Shown here: piece by piece, positions 43,215-54,828 of the stretch | Layout: each line of letters begins with the position of its first letter | Position numbering within the stretch: the stretch's first letter is position 1 | Assembly: GCA_030159075.1 (NCBI GenBank) | Contig: BROG01000994.1 | Location: 62,001-126,000 of the forward strand | DNA from: Atrina japonica | Taxonomy: Eukaryota > Mollusca > Bivalvia > Pterioida > Pinnidae | Reading direction: 5' to 3' | Length of the DNA stretch: 64,000 nt | Notes under the pieces: generated by a model | The model's input: only the letters and a program-made list of their open reading frames with translations | The model's database searches: none | What the model was told of the DNA's origin: nothing | Position numbers and translations under genes: made by a program

Positions 43215-43539
43215 ACTTAATCCAATCATTAGATACATTCTGGTTCATAAATATTTTCCACCCATCAGTTACTGATGCTATCCCTTCAGGTCCTACAACT
43301 TGTGTCATCTTCTGGCCAGTTCTCCCAATATAATTCACACTGTTCTCTATTTTATTTTGTGCAGAAGGTTGCAGATATACCAGATGTGTAAGAAACTCAA
43401 TTTCAAATTGGATTTTTTTCTGCAAGTAGGAAAAAACTGTCTCCAATAATTTTCTCATATAGATCTGCCTTTGCCTCTGTTTTACTACGGGAAATTCCTT
43501 GTCAATGAGTGAATTCCTGGATGATTCATATATTTCCAC
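43215..43539 (-). pseudogene. Transposase-like relic (possibly hAT C-terminal region)
   Basis: A 108-codon open frame with YLQKKIQFEIEFLTHLVYLQ then PSAQNKIENS and MTQVVGPEGIASVTDGWKIF. The shape (K-[LI]-x2-x4-FL-HL-x2-L-x-P, then DEWK-like end) recalls proteins related to hAT transposases. A second copy of the PSAQ...SVTDEWK part lies at 48560-48690. Assignment is weak. Confidence 0.35.
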
Positions 43540-43759
43540 ATCTTTATCTGGAAGATGATTATTCTATTTAATTATATCAACTTTCACCAAATAAGGATGT
43601 TTTGTATTCAAAACAATTATGAACTGGGGTTTCATTTCAGGATCTTTGAGTTTTCTGCAGATTCTTATAAAATGCTCATTTTTAAAAATCTGTTTTCGAA
43701 AATTGAGTTTTTTGTAAGCCAATCAGAAAAAAACGTAACCGAACACTTCAGTTTCTAAT

Positions 43760-44643
43760 TAGCCTTTGTAATGCTGAAATTACTGTCAATCACCTACACT
43801 GAATATGGCAAATAGGCATCTCTTCTCTAAAACCGTATCTCCTCTTGACACTTTGTAACAGTCTTCATATATACAACGGAAATGTTTGAAGTAGACTATG
43901 TATTCATTCATTTCCTCTGCTTGCGCTCTATGCTATACACTGAGGTGCCTACTCTGAATGCATTATAAAATACATGTACTTGTATGTTGCATGACATAGA
44001 AGATAATAATCTTTTGAAGCCAAGATCTTTGATACTTCGTTTATGTTATTTCAGATGGTTTTATTTACATGTGGCCCATCAGATCCAATATTGAGCAATT
44101 TTGATACTGGTATTTGAAAAAAAGAATAATTTGCCCATTGTCATTGTCTAGGGCATGTCTAAACATCAGGGCTTTTCAAATTGACTGTTCACTATCTCAG
44201 AAGAAAATTGCACTGCTATCGGTTCTATGCAGTTCCACTTTTTATCAAACTGCAAAACATAAGATGGAGAATTTTCAACCAGAATCCTTCCGAAAATATG
44301 GCTCAATCATTCTGACACTAACTACGATGTGTTTTCTAGTCATTATAAATATTTACTTGTCTTACATGGAAACAATCGTCGGACTTTAGTTTCAGAAGGT
44401 TACATATATTATTAATTCGAGCTCAACGGTGAAGTCTTATTGACAGAAATAATAAAACTGATCATTTGGTTTTTTTTTTTTTTTTTTTTTTTATTATTTC
44501 ATTACTTTTTTTGGCAAAACTATAACTTAGATATTGTGTTTATAATGTCTACAAAATTTCAGCTGATGCCTCTATTGCACGTTTATCTAAGATCTACGGA
44601 AGCATATTAGGCTCACCTACTAAAATATTTTTCTTGAGAGTGA
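43760..44643. other. Intergenic, no gene recognised
   Basis: AT-rich, with a poly-T run at 44471-44492. No coding exon recognised. Confidence 0.4.
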
Positions 44644-44720
44644 AAATATTTTATCTGGCAGCAGGCACTTAATTATCTGGCGGCCGCCACTTATTTATCT
44701 GGCGGCCGCCACTTAATTAA
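44644..44720. repeat. 22-bp GC-rich tandem repeat
   Basis: CACTTAATTATCTGGCGGCC plus GC at 44666, 44688 and (partial) 44710. Each unit contains the 10-bp palindrome GGCGGCCGCC in an otherwise AT-rich region. A worn unit precedes it. Confidence 0.85.
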
Positions 44721-44944
44721 AGCTTGAGGCTGAGATCGCTTTATGATCTCGGGCCCTGGACTGACTTAAAAGTCCATTTTAGTCTAAACTTGAAACTTTA
44801 ATAACGAAATAATCATTGTAAATATACCAAACCTTACAATATACATTGTAACATGACTTATCCTTCTAACACCAATCACTTACTTTAAATCCTTGTTTGT
44901 AATTATGTTGTAGTCAAGTTTTATTAATTTCGTTTGTCCGTGTG

Positions 44945-45270
44945 AATTGTGATTCAAATATAACCTGATGGGGTTTCCTATCAAAACAGCGAATTAATTA
45001 GAATATAATGCACTAAAATCGATGCCAAAAGAATATACTAGTACACACTTCTCTGTAATTTCTTTGGTCAAATATAAGTGGAAAATAATATACGCATTGA
45101 TTATTGTCTTGTTCATGTGGGATTGTGATTCAAATATAACCTGATGACTTTTCTTCTCAATCGTAAATGTACATCAATTAAAATATACCGCACTAAAATG
45201 CCTGCTAAAAATGATATAAAGAATTTGTCTGAATTTCATTGGTTAAATATAAGTGAAAGATAGTAAAAAA
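44945..45270. repeat. About 172-bp tandem duplication
   Basis: GATTGTGATTCAAATATAACCTGATG appears near 44949 and again near 45120 (split here as GATTGTGATTCAAATATAAC and CTGATG), with later shared AATATA(A/C)(T/C)GCACTAAAAT and TTGGT(C/T)AAATATAAGTG blocks. Copies have diverged by perhaps a quarter. Confidence 0.65.
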
Positions 45271-45286
45271 TTAATATTAACTTGTA

Positions 45287-45350
45287 TTAACCCAATAACC
45301 CCTAAAGACACATTTAGACCGGTCCAAGTCATTGATTTACAGAATTGTCA
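45287..45350. mobile_element. Foldback element, copy 4 (half)
   Basis: Starts TTAACCCAATAACCCCTAAA and runs to CAGAATTGTC, where Penelope-like copy B begins. The other half is missing. Confidence 0.6.
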
Positions 45351-45351
45351 A

Positions 45352-48300
45352 TATATAAAAATCTCAGATACCAAAGTATAAATCAATAGGATGTCCAGGA
45401 CATAGATACAAATCCGGTAAAAATGGACAAACACGGACCTCTGGAAACCAAGAGGTGGGATCAGGTGCCATGGAGGAGTAAGCATCCCCTGTCGACCGGT
45501 CACACCCGCTGTGAGTCCACAGTCAAGTCCAATGAAACACGTGAGGAGTGTATCCTCGTCACAATTGGTACAGACGTCTCAACAACCGCCAACGAAAAGG
45601 CAACTCAACATTTCACTTAGTGAAACAGAGTAGTCGCAAACAAGACTATTATACCGACCATAAAATTTGCGGAACGTTGACATTAAACGCGGTTTTCGAT
45701 ATCCCTGTGTCAATAATTTGTCAGTGAGTAGTTTACCTCTGTATATGAAATCTTCATATGTTGTGCACGCCCTGGCATATCGGATCATTTGTGAAATATA
45801 AACTCCATATGCAGGTGACTGAGGGATATTACTACTTAAATGTGGAAAAATTTACGATGGGAAAGCCGAAATCGTCGCGTTTATCGTATAGCTTGGTTGC
45901 TAATTTCCCGTCTGTGTTGATATTAAGTAAAATGTCTAAGTATGAAGCGTGTGTACTTGATTCTGTTGTATCTTTAATTTCTAGTTCGCTGGGATATATC
46001 GCATTGACATATGTATGAAAATTGTCATTATTAATTGACAAAACGTCGTCGATATATCTAAATGTCAAATTAAAGGACACCGCTAACTTTTTCTTCTTTT
46101 GATTCAGCAGTTTCTGAATGAAGTCTGCTTCGTATGAATAAAGGAACAGGTCGGCCAATAAAGGAGCACAATTGGTTCCCATAGGAATGCCGACAGTTTG
46201 TTGAAAGACCACGTCTCCGAACATTACAAATATATTGTCTATTAGAAATTCCAGCATGCTTTTTTATATCAACTTCAGTATACTTATGTGTAGAATCAGA
46301 GTGGTGTTTGACGAAATAAGTATCCTGATAGCCAATCACTAGATATTTAAATTTTCGGGTACCACCTTTAGTGAAAAAGCAGTTGTCTATGATGCTAAAA
46401 AGCCTTTCTTTTAATTTTTTATGTGGAATAGTAGTGTAAAGAGTTGAGAAATCATAAGTTTTGATACTGTGAATTCGAGAAAAATTATGTGCCTTCAAAT
46501 TTTCTAAAAGCTGTTTAGAATTTTTAAGTATCCACATCTGATTTACACCGCTTCTGGAATAAGCAACTGTACATAATTGTTGAAGTTTCTCCTTAACAGC
46601 TGTCAATATCTTGGTAAGGAGTAAAGATAAAGGTTTGGTAGAACATTTGCTGGATCCTGCTATGTATCTTTGCTTATATGGGTTTTTTATGAAGTTTAGG
46701 TATCCAGTATAAATGTGGTAGCTCGAAATCGGTCTCCGTTGTAGGTATATCAAATGAGTGTAATACGGACACGTGATTTTGAAGGATCTCGTCCTTTGAA
46801 AGTGAGCTACGTGTGTATGTAGGATTTCCAGAATTCGTATTAAACCCAAGTTCTTCTAATAAACAATTATAGTAATGTGCCTTACAAATAAAAACTATAA
46901 TATTTAAGGCTTTGTCTGCTGGTACCAGTACATATTGGTCATGTTACCTATCCAGTTCAGTTACTACTTCTGGATCATTAAATACAGAGGGATAACGTGT
47001 TTTCATAGTCCCTTTAAGTTTTCGAATACGAGATTTTATCAACCATCGTATGGCTTTCAGCCATTCAGACAAAGTGTCTGGTTCTACGTCTTCATGTTTG
47101 GCCCATCGTCTGGCATAATCTTCGACAGAATCCATAACTAAACTGAAATTCTGACGCCAATTAAAGGAAACGGGGCTTCCCGGTATTTAGGGCCCCTTAA
47201 AATAAGATTTTTGAGGCTTTCATTTTCAACAATAGAAACGTCGCCGGTAATGACATGCCCGATAGTATTGTATTGGAAAGGAGATGAAGCACATGAACAT
47301 GTGACAGTGTTGTGTAGAAGATGGTTGATGTCTAGGCACTGCAAAACCTGTTTGTAATTGAATAGCTTGTATGCGATGCTAGGTGTATAGCTATATGAAA
47401 TGCAAGGCGTGCTCTTCAGTTTAAAATATGGTGGAATACAGGACTGAACTTTTTTGTGATTTAGAACATTGCCAATGTTTAAAGCGTCTATGCCTTTATT
47501 TGTAAATTTAAGTTTAAGGAAAAGACGTTTCTGTTTAGAACAGTCATCGTTTGTAACGCGTGCAGGCTTAAACAGCCTGTGATAAGCGATGTCCATTATA
47601 ATGGAGTTCAGTATGTATTCTGGGGGTTGAAGAATCCGTGTAGGGGTTCATTCTTGCTTCTTGAAAAAGTTTATTGAGATTTGTAAAAGGAACAGAATAG
47701 AGTTTGCTGCGGATGTGATGAAGACCCAATTTTTTGTTAACGTAAGGTAAAAGAGATGAAAAAGCGACATCATGTATGTAGGGTCGGTTGTATGAACGAT
47801 GTCCGTGACTTCGTTTACGTCTTACGTTTGAATTAAAAAGTTCCATCACATTAACACCATTACACAGTGGGCTTGATAGATTGCCTACACTTTGGATATT
47901 ATCGTTACATCCATAGGGATATGCAGTGCCAAGTTGTTTAATCCAAAATCTTCACGTTGTCTACGGAAGGGGGTACTCAAGGTGGGATTGTTGTCCAGTG
48001 GTATATTTTTTCAATTATACGCACTCTCATAGACAAGATGGAATGATCAGGAGAGTTGAAATGTCGATAGAGTATCTGGTTACCCCCATTATTAATTTCG
48101 AATCGATGGCCAGATACTCTTTTATTTAAGGGCCCCTTAGTTTCGCCAACATAAATCAAACCACACAAGGTACACTCAATGCCGTAAACAACGTTGGATG
48201 ATTTGCAGTCTAGATGATCCCAGCTTCTGGTGTTGTAATGCTTATTTGTCAGATTGCTAGTGAACACTTGATCAGTTATTAATATATGACATGTTTTACA

Positions 48301-48560
48301 ATTTTTGACAGAACATTTAGAAAATTGTTGGTATATTATTTGAAAATGAACTATCAAAAATGTCGTCAAGTGGAATCTGACAATTTTTTATTGGAACATA
48401 AGCGTTATCATGTTTATACCATAACTGGTCATCTTTGGACTGCACAAATGTTAAATTTTTAATGTCCCGAAGGACAACCCGAGGAGCACCAAACAATCTC
48501 TGCGAGTCTGTGCTCCCGATAGACTTCACAATTGTTTTCCAGGATTTGGTGAGATACATT
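45352..48560 (-). pseudogene. Penelope-like element copy B with N-terminal GIY-YIG (permuted, Naiad-like), longest copy
   Basis: Read on the minus strand from 48560: lead-in CSVKNCKTCHILIT; GIY-YIG block VVYGIECTLCGLIYVGET with a following R and GHR (about 48369-47977); REDFWIKQLGTAYPYGCND; linker VMELFNSNVRRKRSHGHRSY and IGHVITGDVSIVENESLKNL; then reverse transcriptase motifs: PADKAS, YIAGSSKCSTKPLSLLLTKI (motif 2), KTYDFSTLYTTIPHKKL (motif A), GIPMGTNCAPLLADLF (B), FRYIDDVLSINN (C), and C-terminus FYGRYN...FVGGC. A 3' tail follows. Broken by a stop near 46955 and frameshifts near 47945, 46680, 46262 and 45836. The RT resembles Penelope-like RTs; endonuclease before RT is the permuted order known for Naiad/Chlamys elements. 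Confidence 0.85.
47977..48369 (-). pseudogene. GIY-YIG endonuclease domain of Penelope-like copy B
   Basis: Intact 130-codon segment. A Cys/His cluster (CSVKNCKTCH) precedes VYGIECTLCGLIYVGETKGP, which has the Y...C..C...YVGET signature of Penelope-like GIY-YIG nucleases. LNKRVSGHRFEINNGGNQIL then HFNSPDHS supply the Arg/His and downstream conserved positions. It joins through one frameshift to REDFWIKQLGTAYPYGCND and then to the linker, upstream of the RT. Confidence 0.8.
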
Positions 48561-48690
48561 TCCACTCATCAGTAACTGAAGCTATGTCTTCAGGTTCTAT
48601 AACTTGTGTCATCTTCTTGGCAATTCTTCTAATACAATTCACCCTGTTCTCTACCTTTTGTGCAGAAGGATGCACGGGTAGGAAAGAGCA
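48560..48690 (-). pseudogene. Transposase-like fragment, second copy
   Basis: Minus strand encodes PSAQKVENRVN, then KKMTQVIEPEDIASVTDEWK, clearly homologous to 43215-43539. It abuts the 5' end of Penelope-like copy B. Confidence 0.4.
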
Positions 48691-48717
48691 TGGCGATTCC
48701 GGACCGTGGTTTTACGA

Positions 48718-49007
48718 TTGTTTGTTTGTTTGTTTATTGTTGTTTAACGTCCCACTCAAGAATATTTCACTCATATGGAGACGTCACCAAATGCCGGTGA
48801 AAGGCTTCAAATTTTGGCCTATGCTCGGCACATACGGCCATTGAGCAGTGAGGGATCTTTAACGTGCCGACACCTACTACGACACGGGACCTCCAGTTTT
48901 TACTGTCTCATCCGAAAGACAGGAAACCAACCTGTCGCCGGCGGGACTCGAACTCACGACCTCACGATCCAGAGTCGAGCGCTCTACCGACTGAGCCAGG
49001 CTGGCTC
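48718..49007 (-). mobile_element. tRNA-derived SINE, near-complete copy with perfect 11-bp target duplication
   Basis: Minus strand: tRNA-like head GCCTGGCTCAGTCGGTAGAG (A box), GTGAGTTCGAGTCCCG (B box), body with AGACAGTAAAAACTGGAGGT and CACGTTAAAGATCCC, 3' end GAGTGGGACGTTAAACAACA with a (CAAA)n-like tail. The exact repeat TGGTTTTACGA flanks it at 48707-48717 and 49008-49018, so insertion is fairly recent. Related copies at 18579-18776, 32340-32595 and 56808-56840. Confidence 0.93.
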
Positions 49008-49169
49008 TGGTTTTACGACGATGACAATGCAAAAATCAAAGTTTTTGAATCTGAATTGAAAAAAAAAATCGAAGGTCAACTGTGTCAATTCAAAGTAGCG
49101 ATTCCGGACCGTGGTTTTATGACGATGTTTCAATGTATACCATCTCTGATCTATAGGCATGCTGTCTAA

Positions 49170-50740
49170 AAATCAATAATTAAGTACATATACTTAAGTT
49201 TCAATTATTAGATCTATATGAAACAAAGTTATTTTAAGGCATGAACACTTATCATTTACAAAACATGGCATGTATCAATCTCTTTTATTACAAAATGAAA
49301 CAAAAGGTTAAATATTAATGAAGGTTTTCAAATTTTCGTTAATTTTCGTGATTTTTACCCCAAATTACTGAATGTCACAACGGCCAGAGCGCTAACATGA
49401 CTCTTTCTGTTGCCTTTTTAAAACTTCCAGAAAATATACCCGAAAAATTTCTTCCTGGGGAACACACACGTTATCAATCAGGAGACTAGATTTTAGATTT
49501 GATTTTGGATTAATAGGTCTTTTGATTTATTTAGTTTTATGTGATATGATATAAATCAGTTTTGATAGATAACTACAAGATTTCGTTTGTTTTTATTGTT
49601 TTGCTGTTGTTGTTGTTTTGGTTTTTGCAATAGCAATTGAAGAGGACGTGTCAAGACGCTCGTTCATCCTAAGTAACAGTATGTAAGGCCTTCTCTGCAG
49701 TACAGTATTGCGACAAAGGAAATGTGTTACCTTTTGTATTTTGATTACATGCTGACAGTCAGTCAGTCATTCCCACGAGTATTATTAATAATTTTTCGCT
49801 CCGGACTTTTGACCAAGCGATATCATTTTAATCACAAAAATACACATACCTAAACACCCGCGCGCAAACATACCAATCTATTTATCTCTCTAAACTCGGA
49901 TAAAGCAAACGTGGACAACGCGAATATGTTTATTCCCGGCAAATGCAAGGTACATATTTTAAAAAACATATAAAACAACGAACATATATAACGTATTTAC
50001 CTTCGTAACGTGGTATATTTCAATCCCATATCATCAATCATATATAATCGTATTAAATACACTGTTGTACGGCGAGTATTTTTATGAAAAATAGAATTGT
50101 ATACTGGACATCCTTAGAGTTGATGCTTTGGTATCTCTGATTTTTATATGCATAATGAACCGTATGGATTTTGAAATAGATGCTCCAGACTGAAATGGAT
50201 GGGTATGAGAGTATATGAGGTATAAAAAATAAAAACAAAACAAGCCAGTAATACATTTATCTGATTAAACCCACATTAACTAATAATATATTTCTAGTCA
50301 TTAAAGGGAAAATAGCACAAGGAGCAAACGGCACATAAAAAGTACCTTACGATACACACAACAAGACAAATATACGGATACAAACTGTAAAATTTGACTT
50401 AAATAGTACAAAACTGGGGATGTTTTAGATCTTGCATATTTCTACATCTTTTAGTACATTCATTAAAAATGAAAGACATTTCTGAATCAACTAAAACTAC
50501 AATTTTTGTACAAACATAACTGAAAATAAGGGGAAAAACATTTGAAACATTCCATTTGAAAATACCATATGCAGGTGAAAATGGAGCAAATAGCATATAA
50601 CAAATAGCCTTAAGAGACTCAACAAATCAAATTTTGGGGTAAATCAAAATTTGAATTAAACAAGATATGTTTGTGAAACACAAATACCCCAGTCCCTACA
50701 AATTTCTGTGCTGGCAAATAAAATGACTCCATCCCAACCC
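49170..50740. other. Intergenic, no gene recognised
   Basis: AT-rich sequence with no coding exon, RNA gene or bounded element that I recognise. Confidence 0.4.
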
Positions 50741-50754
50741 CCGGAGAATTTGAT

Positions 50755-50975
50755 GTTACGAAGTGCACCCGCAGGGGCATGTAAGGTCAGTGAAGTGTAA
50801 GTAACCATTAAATGAACTTACAGTCCAAGTCTGGTTACTGTATCACAATCCAAATTTTAAATATTACAAAGTCCTACATTTTGACCCGACCCCAGGCGCA
50901 TATGATGTCAGTGAAGTGTGAACAACCCTGATATGAACAGTCCCAGTTTGGTTACTGTAACACAATCCAAGCGGG
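50755..50975. repeat. About 119-bp tandem duplication
   Basis: GTCAGTGAAGTGT, then AGTCCAAGTCTGGTTACTGT and CACAATCCAA near 50788-50852, repeated near 50909-50970 with changes. Confidence 0.65.
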
Positions 50976-52152
50976 ACATAATTATGGGCAGACAAACAAA
51001 CAAATAAACAAACAGACGGACGATCCAAACGCTAGATGCCCCCGGCGGACCTTTCACACTTCTGCGCTTTGGGTCGTAAAGTAACGTAGCACTGTGGGCC
51101 GTAAGTAGATAGAGGTGGTCCAGCAAAATAGAACTCCAGGAAGAACACTGTATAAGTTAATCCGTATTTATTGTCAAGCCGCAGCGATGAACACTAAATC
51201 ATAATTTTATAACAATCAAAAGTAAATAGTCCAAAATAGTGAATAATAATGATTCAGTCCTGAATGAAAAAGGTAACGAGACGGTGTTATCAGTAGTGCG
51301 TCTGATTTAAGAATTGAATAGTTGAAATTTTACATCGGTATATTAAGAGAAATTAGACAATTGTTTGAGGATAAGATAAACGGTTGATATGTGTTGACAG
51401 GTGTTAGATTAATTACACAGAAAATACAAAATGAATCTAATGTAGACATAAAGACATAATCTTAAATAGTTATCGAAATAATAAAACAAACACAAGAAAA
51501 GTTAAAAAGACTAAAATCTAATACCCTAATGAGTACTGGAAAATTATAAATTCGGATCAGACAACAGAAACAAATTGCACTGTCCCTATGGAAATATCAT
51601 ACAATTCTTCAAATTTTAATAATGTACCAGATCTAAAGTATGTATTTTAACATATAATAACTTAGACTTTTGTCAAATCTAATTGTAATGATATCATAAA
51701 TCGCCCAACATCCCATGATGAAATTAGAAATCGTATAAAGTACCTGAAAAAAAATAAAGCTTGTAGGTCTGATGATATGTAAGGTCTACAATTAATATGT
51801 AAAAAGTTCTTGTGACATTATGCTCTCTGTTTATCGTAAGCTTTTGAACAAAATATTTGATATTGGTTGTTTCCCATCTGAATGTGGTGAAATTATACCG
51901 ATTTATAAGAATAAGAGACGGAACTGACCCAAAGATTTATCGCCCAATAACTCTTCTTAGTTGTGTTAGAAATTATTTGCATCTATAATAAATGAAAGAC
52001 TAAATAACTACTCCGCTGAAGTAAATCTTATATTAGAAAACCAAGCTGAATTTCGAAAAAATACGCTATTACTGATCACATATTTAAACTTTATACTATT
52101 ACTGGAATATTCAAAATTATCCAAAAGAATCTTTTCTGTGCATTTGTCGACT

Positions 52153-52153
<1 letters not shown>

Positions 52154-52208
<55 letters not shown>

Positions 52209-52229
52209 GAGACAGAGAGAGAGAGAGAG
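52154..52229. repeat. (GA)n microsatellite inside LINE L2
   Basis: About 37 GA units with two GACA interruptions, replacing part of the LINE between DHIFKLY and the SVWRIGLW region. Confidence 0.95.
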
Positions 52230-52580
52230 CAATCGATTCTGTTTGGAGAATAGGCCTCTGGAATAAAGTATTTATGGATAGTAATATTGATGGTAAATGC
52301 TTTAAATTAAAAAAAAACATGTATAATGGCATAAAGGCAAAAATAAAACTAAATGGGTTACGTTCAAATCCCTTCCCTTGCCAAATGGGAGTAAGACAGG
52401 GTGAAAATTGACACCTTTTCTTTTTTCGATCTATTTAAATGATTTAGAATCTTTTCTCTCTGTGAATAATGTTAATGGTTTACAACATGTCTCTGAAATA
52501 TCTGAACGGGAATTAGGTCAATATATCAAATTATGTGTCTTGCTTTATGCAGATGATACTAAAACCCTTGATGATTTTTT

Positions 52581-52588
52581 CATGTTGT

Positions 52589-52619
<31 letters not shown>

Positions 52620-52695
52620 TATAATTTACAACATGACAACTATGTTGTAAATTTTGTATTTACACCCACCCAGTGTATTCAAAATTTACAACATG
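52581..52695. mobile_element. 115-bp palindromic element inside LINE L2
   Basis: CATGTTGTAAATTTTGAATT and TACTGGGTGGGTGTAAATA are followed by TATTTACACCCACCCAGTGT and ATTCAAAATTTACAACATG. Almost the whole stretch is self-complementary. It splits the LINE just after YADDTKTLDDF. Confidence 0.8.
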
Positions 52696-52989
52696 ACAAT
52701 TAAGGAGTTTACAAAATATTCTGAACTGGATTCACCGTTATTGTAATATAAAATCACAATTTCGGGAATGGTTAGAAAAAACTGACAAAAAGAATTAAAG
52801 CTCATGTATAGTGGTTCACATATAGAAAGAGTAGATAATTTTAAATATCTTGGTACATGCATATTCTTAACTCAATCAGGTTCCTTTCAACATACTATTT
52901 AGGAACAATACCATACAGCTGTTAAAGCAATGTATGGAGTTATAGCAAAATGTAAACGACATAATCTTCCTTTAGACTGTCAACTACAT

Positions 52990-54828
52990 ACAATACTATC
53001 GGGCATGTCGTTACCGGCGACGTTTCAAAGCCTCAAAAATCTTATTTTAAGGGGCCCTCAATACCGGGAAGCCCGTTCCTTTAATTGGCGTCAGAATTTC
53101 AGTTTAGTTATGGATTCTGTCGAAGATTATGCCAGACGATGGGCCAAACATGAAGACGTAGAACCAGACACTTTGTCTGAATGGCTGAAAGCCATACGAT
53201 GGTTGATCGTAATCGTAAACTTAAAGGGACTATGAAAACACGTTATCCATCTGTATTTATTGATCCAGAAGTAGTAACTGAACGGGATAGGTTACATGAC
53301 CAATATGTACTAGTACCAGCAGACAAAGCCTCAAATAATATAGTTTTTATTTGTAAGGCACATTACTATAATTGTTTATTAGAAGAACTTGGGTTTAATA
53401 CGAATTCTGGAAATTCTACATACACACGTAGCTCACTTTCAAAGGACGAGATCCTTCAAAATCACGTGTCCGTATTACGCTCATTTGATATACCTACAAC
53501 GGATACCGATTTCGAGCTACCACATTTATACTGGATACCTAAACTTCATAAAAACCCATATAAGCAAAGATACATAGCAGGATCCAGCAAATGTTCTACC
53601 AAATCTTTATCTTTACTCCTTACCAAGATATTGGCAGCCATTAAGGAGAAACTTCAACAATTATGTACAGTTGCTTATTCCAGAAGCGGTGTAAATCAGA
53701 TGTGGATACTTAAAAATTCTAAACAGCTTTTAGAAAATTTGAAGGCACACAATTTTTCTGGAATTCACAGTATCAAAACTTATGACATCTCTACTCTTTA
53801 CACTACTATTCCACATAAAAAATTAAAAGAAAGACTTTTCAGCATCATAGACAACTGCTTTTTCACTAAAGGTGGTACTCGAAAATTTAAATATCTAGTG
53901 ATTGGCTATCAGGATACTTATTTCGTCAAACACCACTCTGATTCTACACATAAATATACTGAAGTTGATATAAAAAGCATGCTGGAATTTCTAATAGACA
54001 ATATATTTGTAATGTTCGGAGACGTGGTCTTTCAACAAACTGTCGGCATTCCTATGGGAACCAATTGTGCTCCTTTATTGGCCGACCTGTTCCTTTATTC
54101 ATATGAAGCAGACTTCATTCAGAAACTGCTGAATCAAAAGAAGAAAAGGTTAGCGGTGTCCTTTAATTTAACATTTAGATATATCGACGACGTTTTGTCA
54201 ATTAATAATGACAATTTTCATACATATGTCAATGCGATATATCCCAGCGAATTAGAAATTAAAGATACAACAGAATCAAGCACACACGCTTCATACTTAA
54301 TCATTTTACTTAATATAAACACAGACGGGAAATTAGCAACTAAGCTATACGATAAACGCGACGATTTCGGCTTTCCCATCGTAAATGTTCCACATTTAAG
54401 TATTAATATCCCTCAGTCACCCGCATATGGAGTTTATATTTCACAAATGATCCGATATGCCAGGGCGTGCACAAACATATGAAGATTTCATATACAGAGG
54501 TAAACTACTCACTGACAAATTATTGACACAGGGATATCGAAAACCGCGTTTAATGTCAACGTTCCGCAAATTTTACGGTCGGTATAATAGTGTTGTTTGC
54601 GACTACTCTGTTTCACTAAGTGAAATGTTGAGTTGCTTTTTCGTTGGCGGTTGTTGAGACGTCTGTACCAATTGTGACCGGTCGACAGGGGATGCTTACT
54701 CCTCCATGGCACCTGATCCCACCTCTTGGTTTCCAGAGGTCCGTGTTTGTCCATTTTTACCGGATTTGTATCTATGTCCTGGACATTCTATTGATTTATA
54801 CTTTGGTATATGAAATTTTTATATGTTT
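52990..54828 (+). pseudogene. Penelope-like element copy C, 5'-truncated, longest open RT frame
   Basis: The only plus-strand copy, about 95% or more like copy B by eye. It begins at the IGHVITGD region. A 7-nt deletion near 53207 shifts frame. A 433-codon frame (53181-54482) then carries LVPADKASNNIVFICKAHYY, LPHLYWIPKLHKNPYKQRY, YDISTLYTTIPHKKL, GIPMGTNCAPLLADLFL and FRYIDDVLSINN, all RT catalytic positions present. A frameshift near 54470 separates the C-terminus (54457-54657, YEDFIYRGKLLTDKLLTQGY ... FVGGC). The 3' tail runs to about 54828. No GIY-YIG is present in this copy. Confidence 0.9.

Larger units (their letters stand above)
51440..52990 (+). pseudogene. LINE relic L2, reverse transcriptase (left part)
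   Basis: Fragments in order: STGKL.IINSDQTTETNCTV region (about 51530), IRNRIKYLKKNKACRSDDM (about 51730, the usual LKNNKA.G.D block), ITDHIFKLY (about 52070), then after a (GA)n tract MGVRQGEN and TPFLFSIYLNDLESFLSVNN (motif B, about 52390-52460), LLYADDTKTL (motif C YADD, about 52545), NFKYLGTCIFLTQSGSF and YGVIAKCKRHNLPLDCQLH. Stops and frameshifts throughout. Interrupted by the palindrome 52581-52695 and, after QLH, by Penelope-like copy C. Confidence 0.85.

Noticed and set aside
47900..47980. In-frame UGA as selenocysteine in the Penelope-like ORF
   Set aside because: The break after TIPP is explained by frameshifts (a one-base change restores REDFWIKQLG), not by a recoded UGA.
48930..49007. 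Possible functional tRNA gene on the minus strand
   Set aside because: Good A and B boxes, but it is joined to a SINE body and tail with an 11-bp target duplication around the whole unit.
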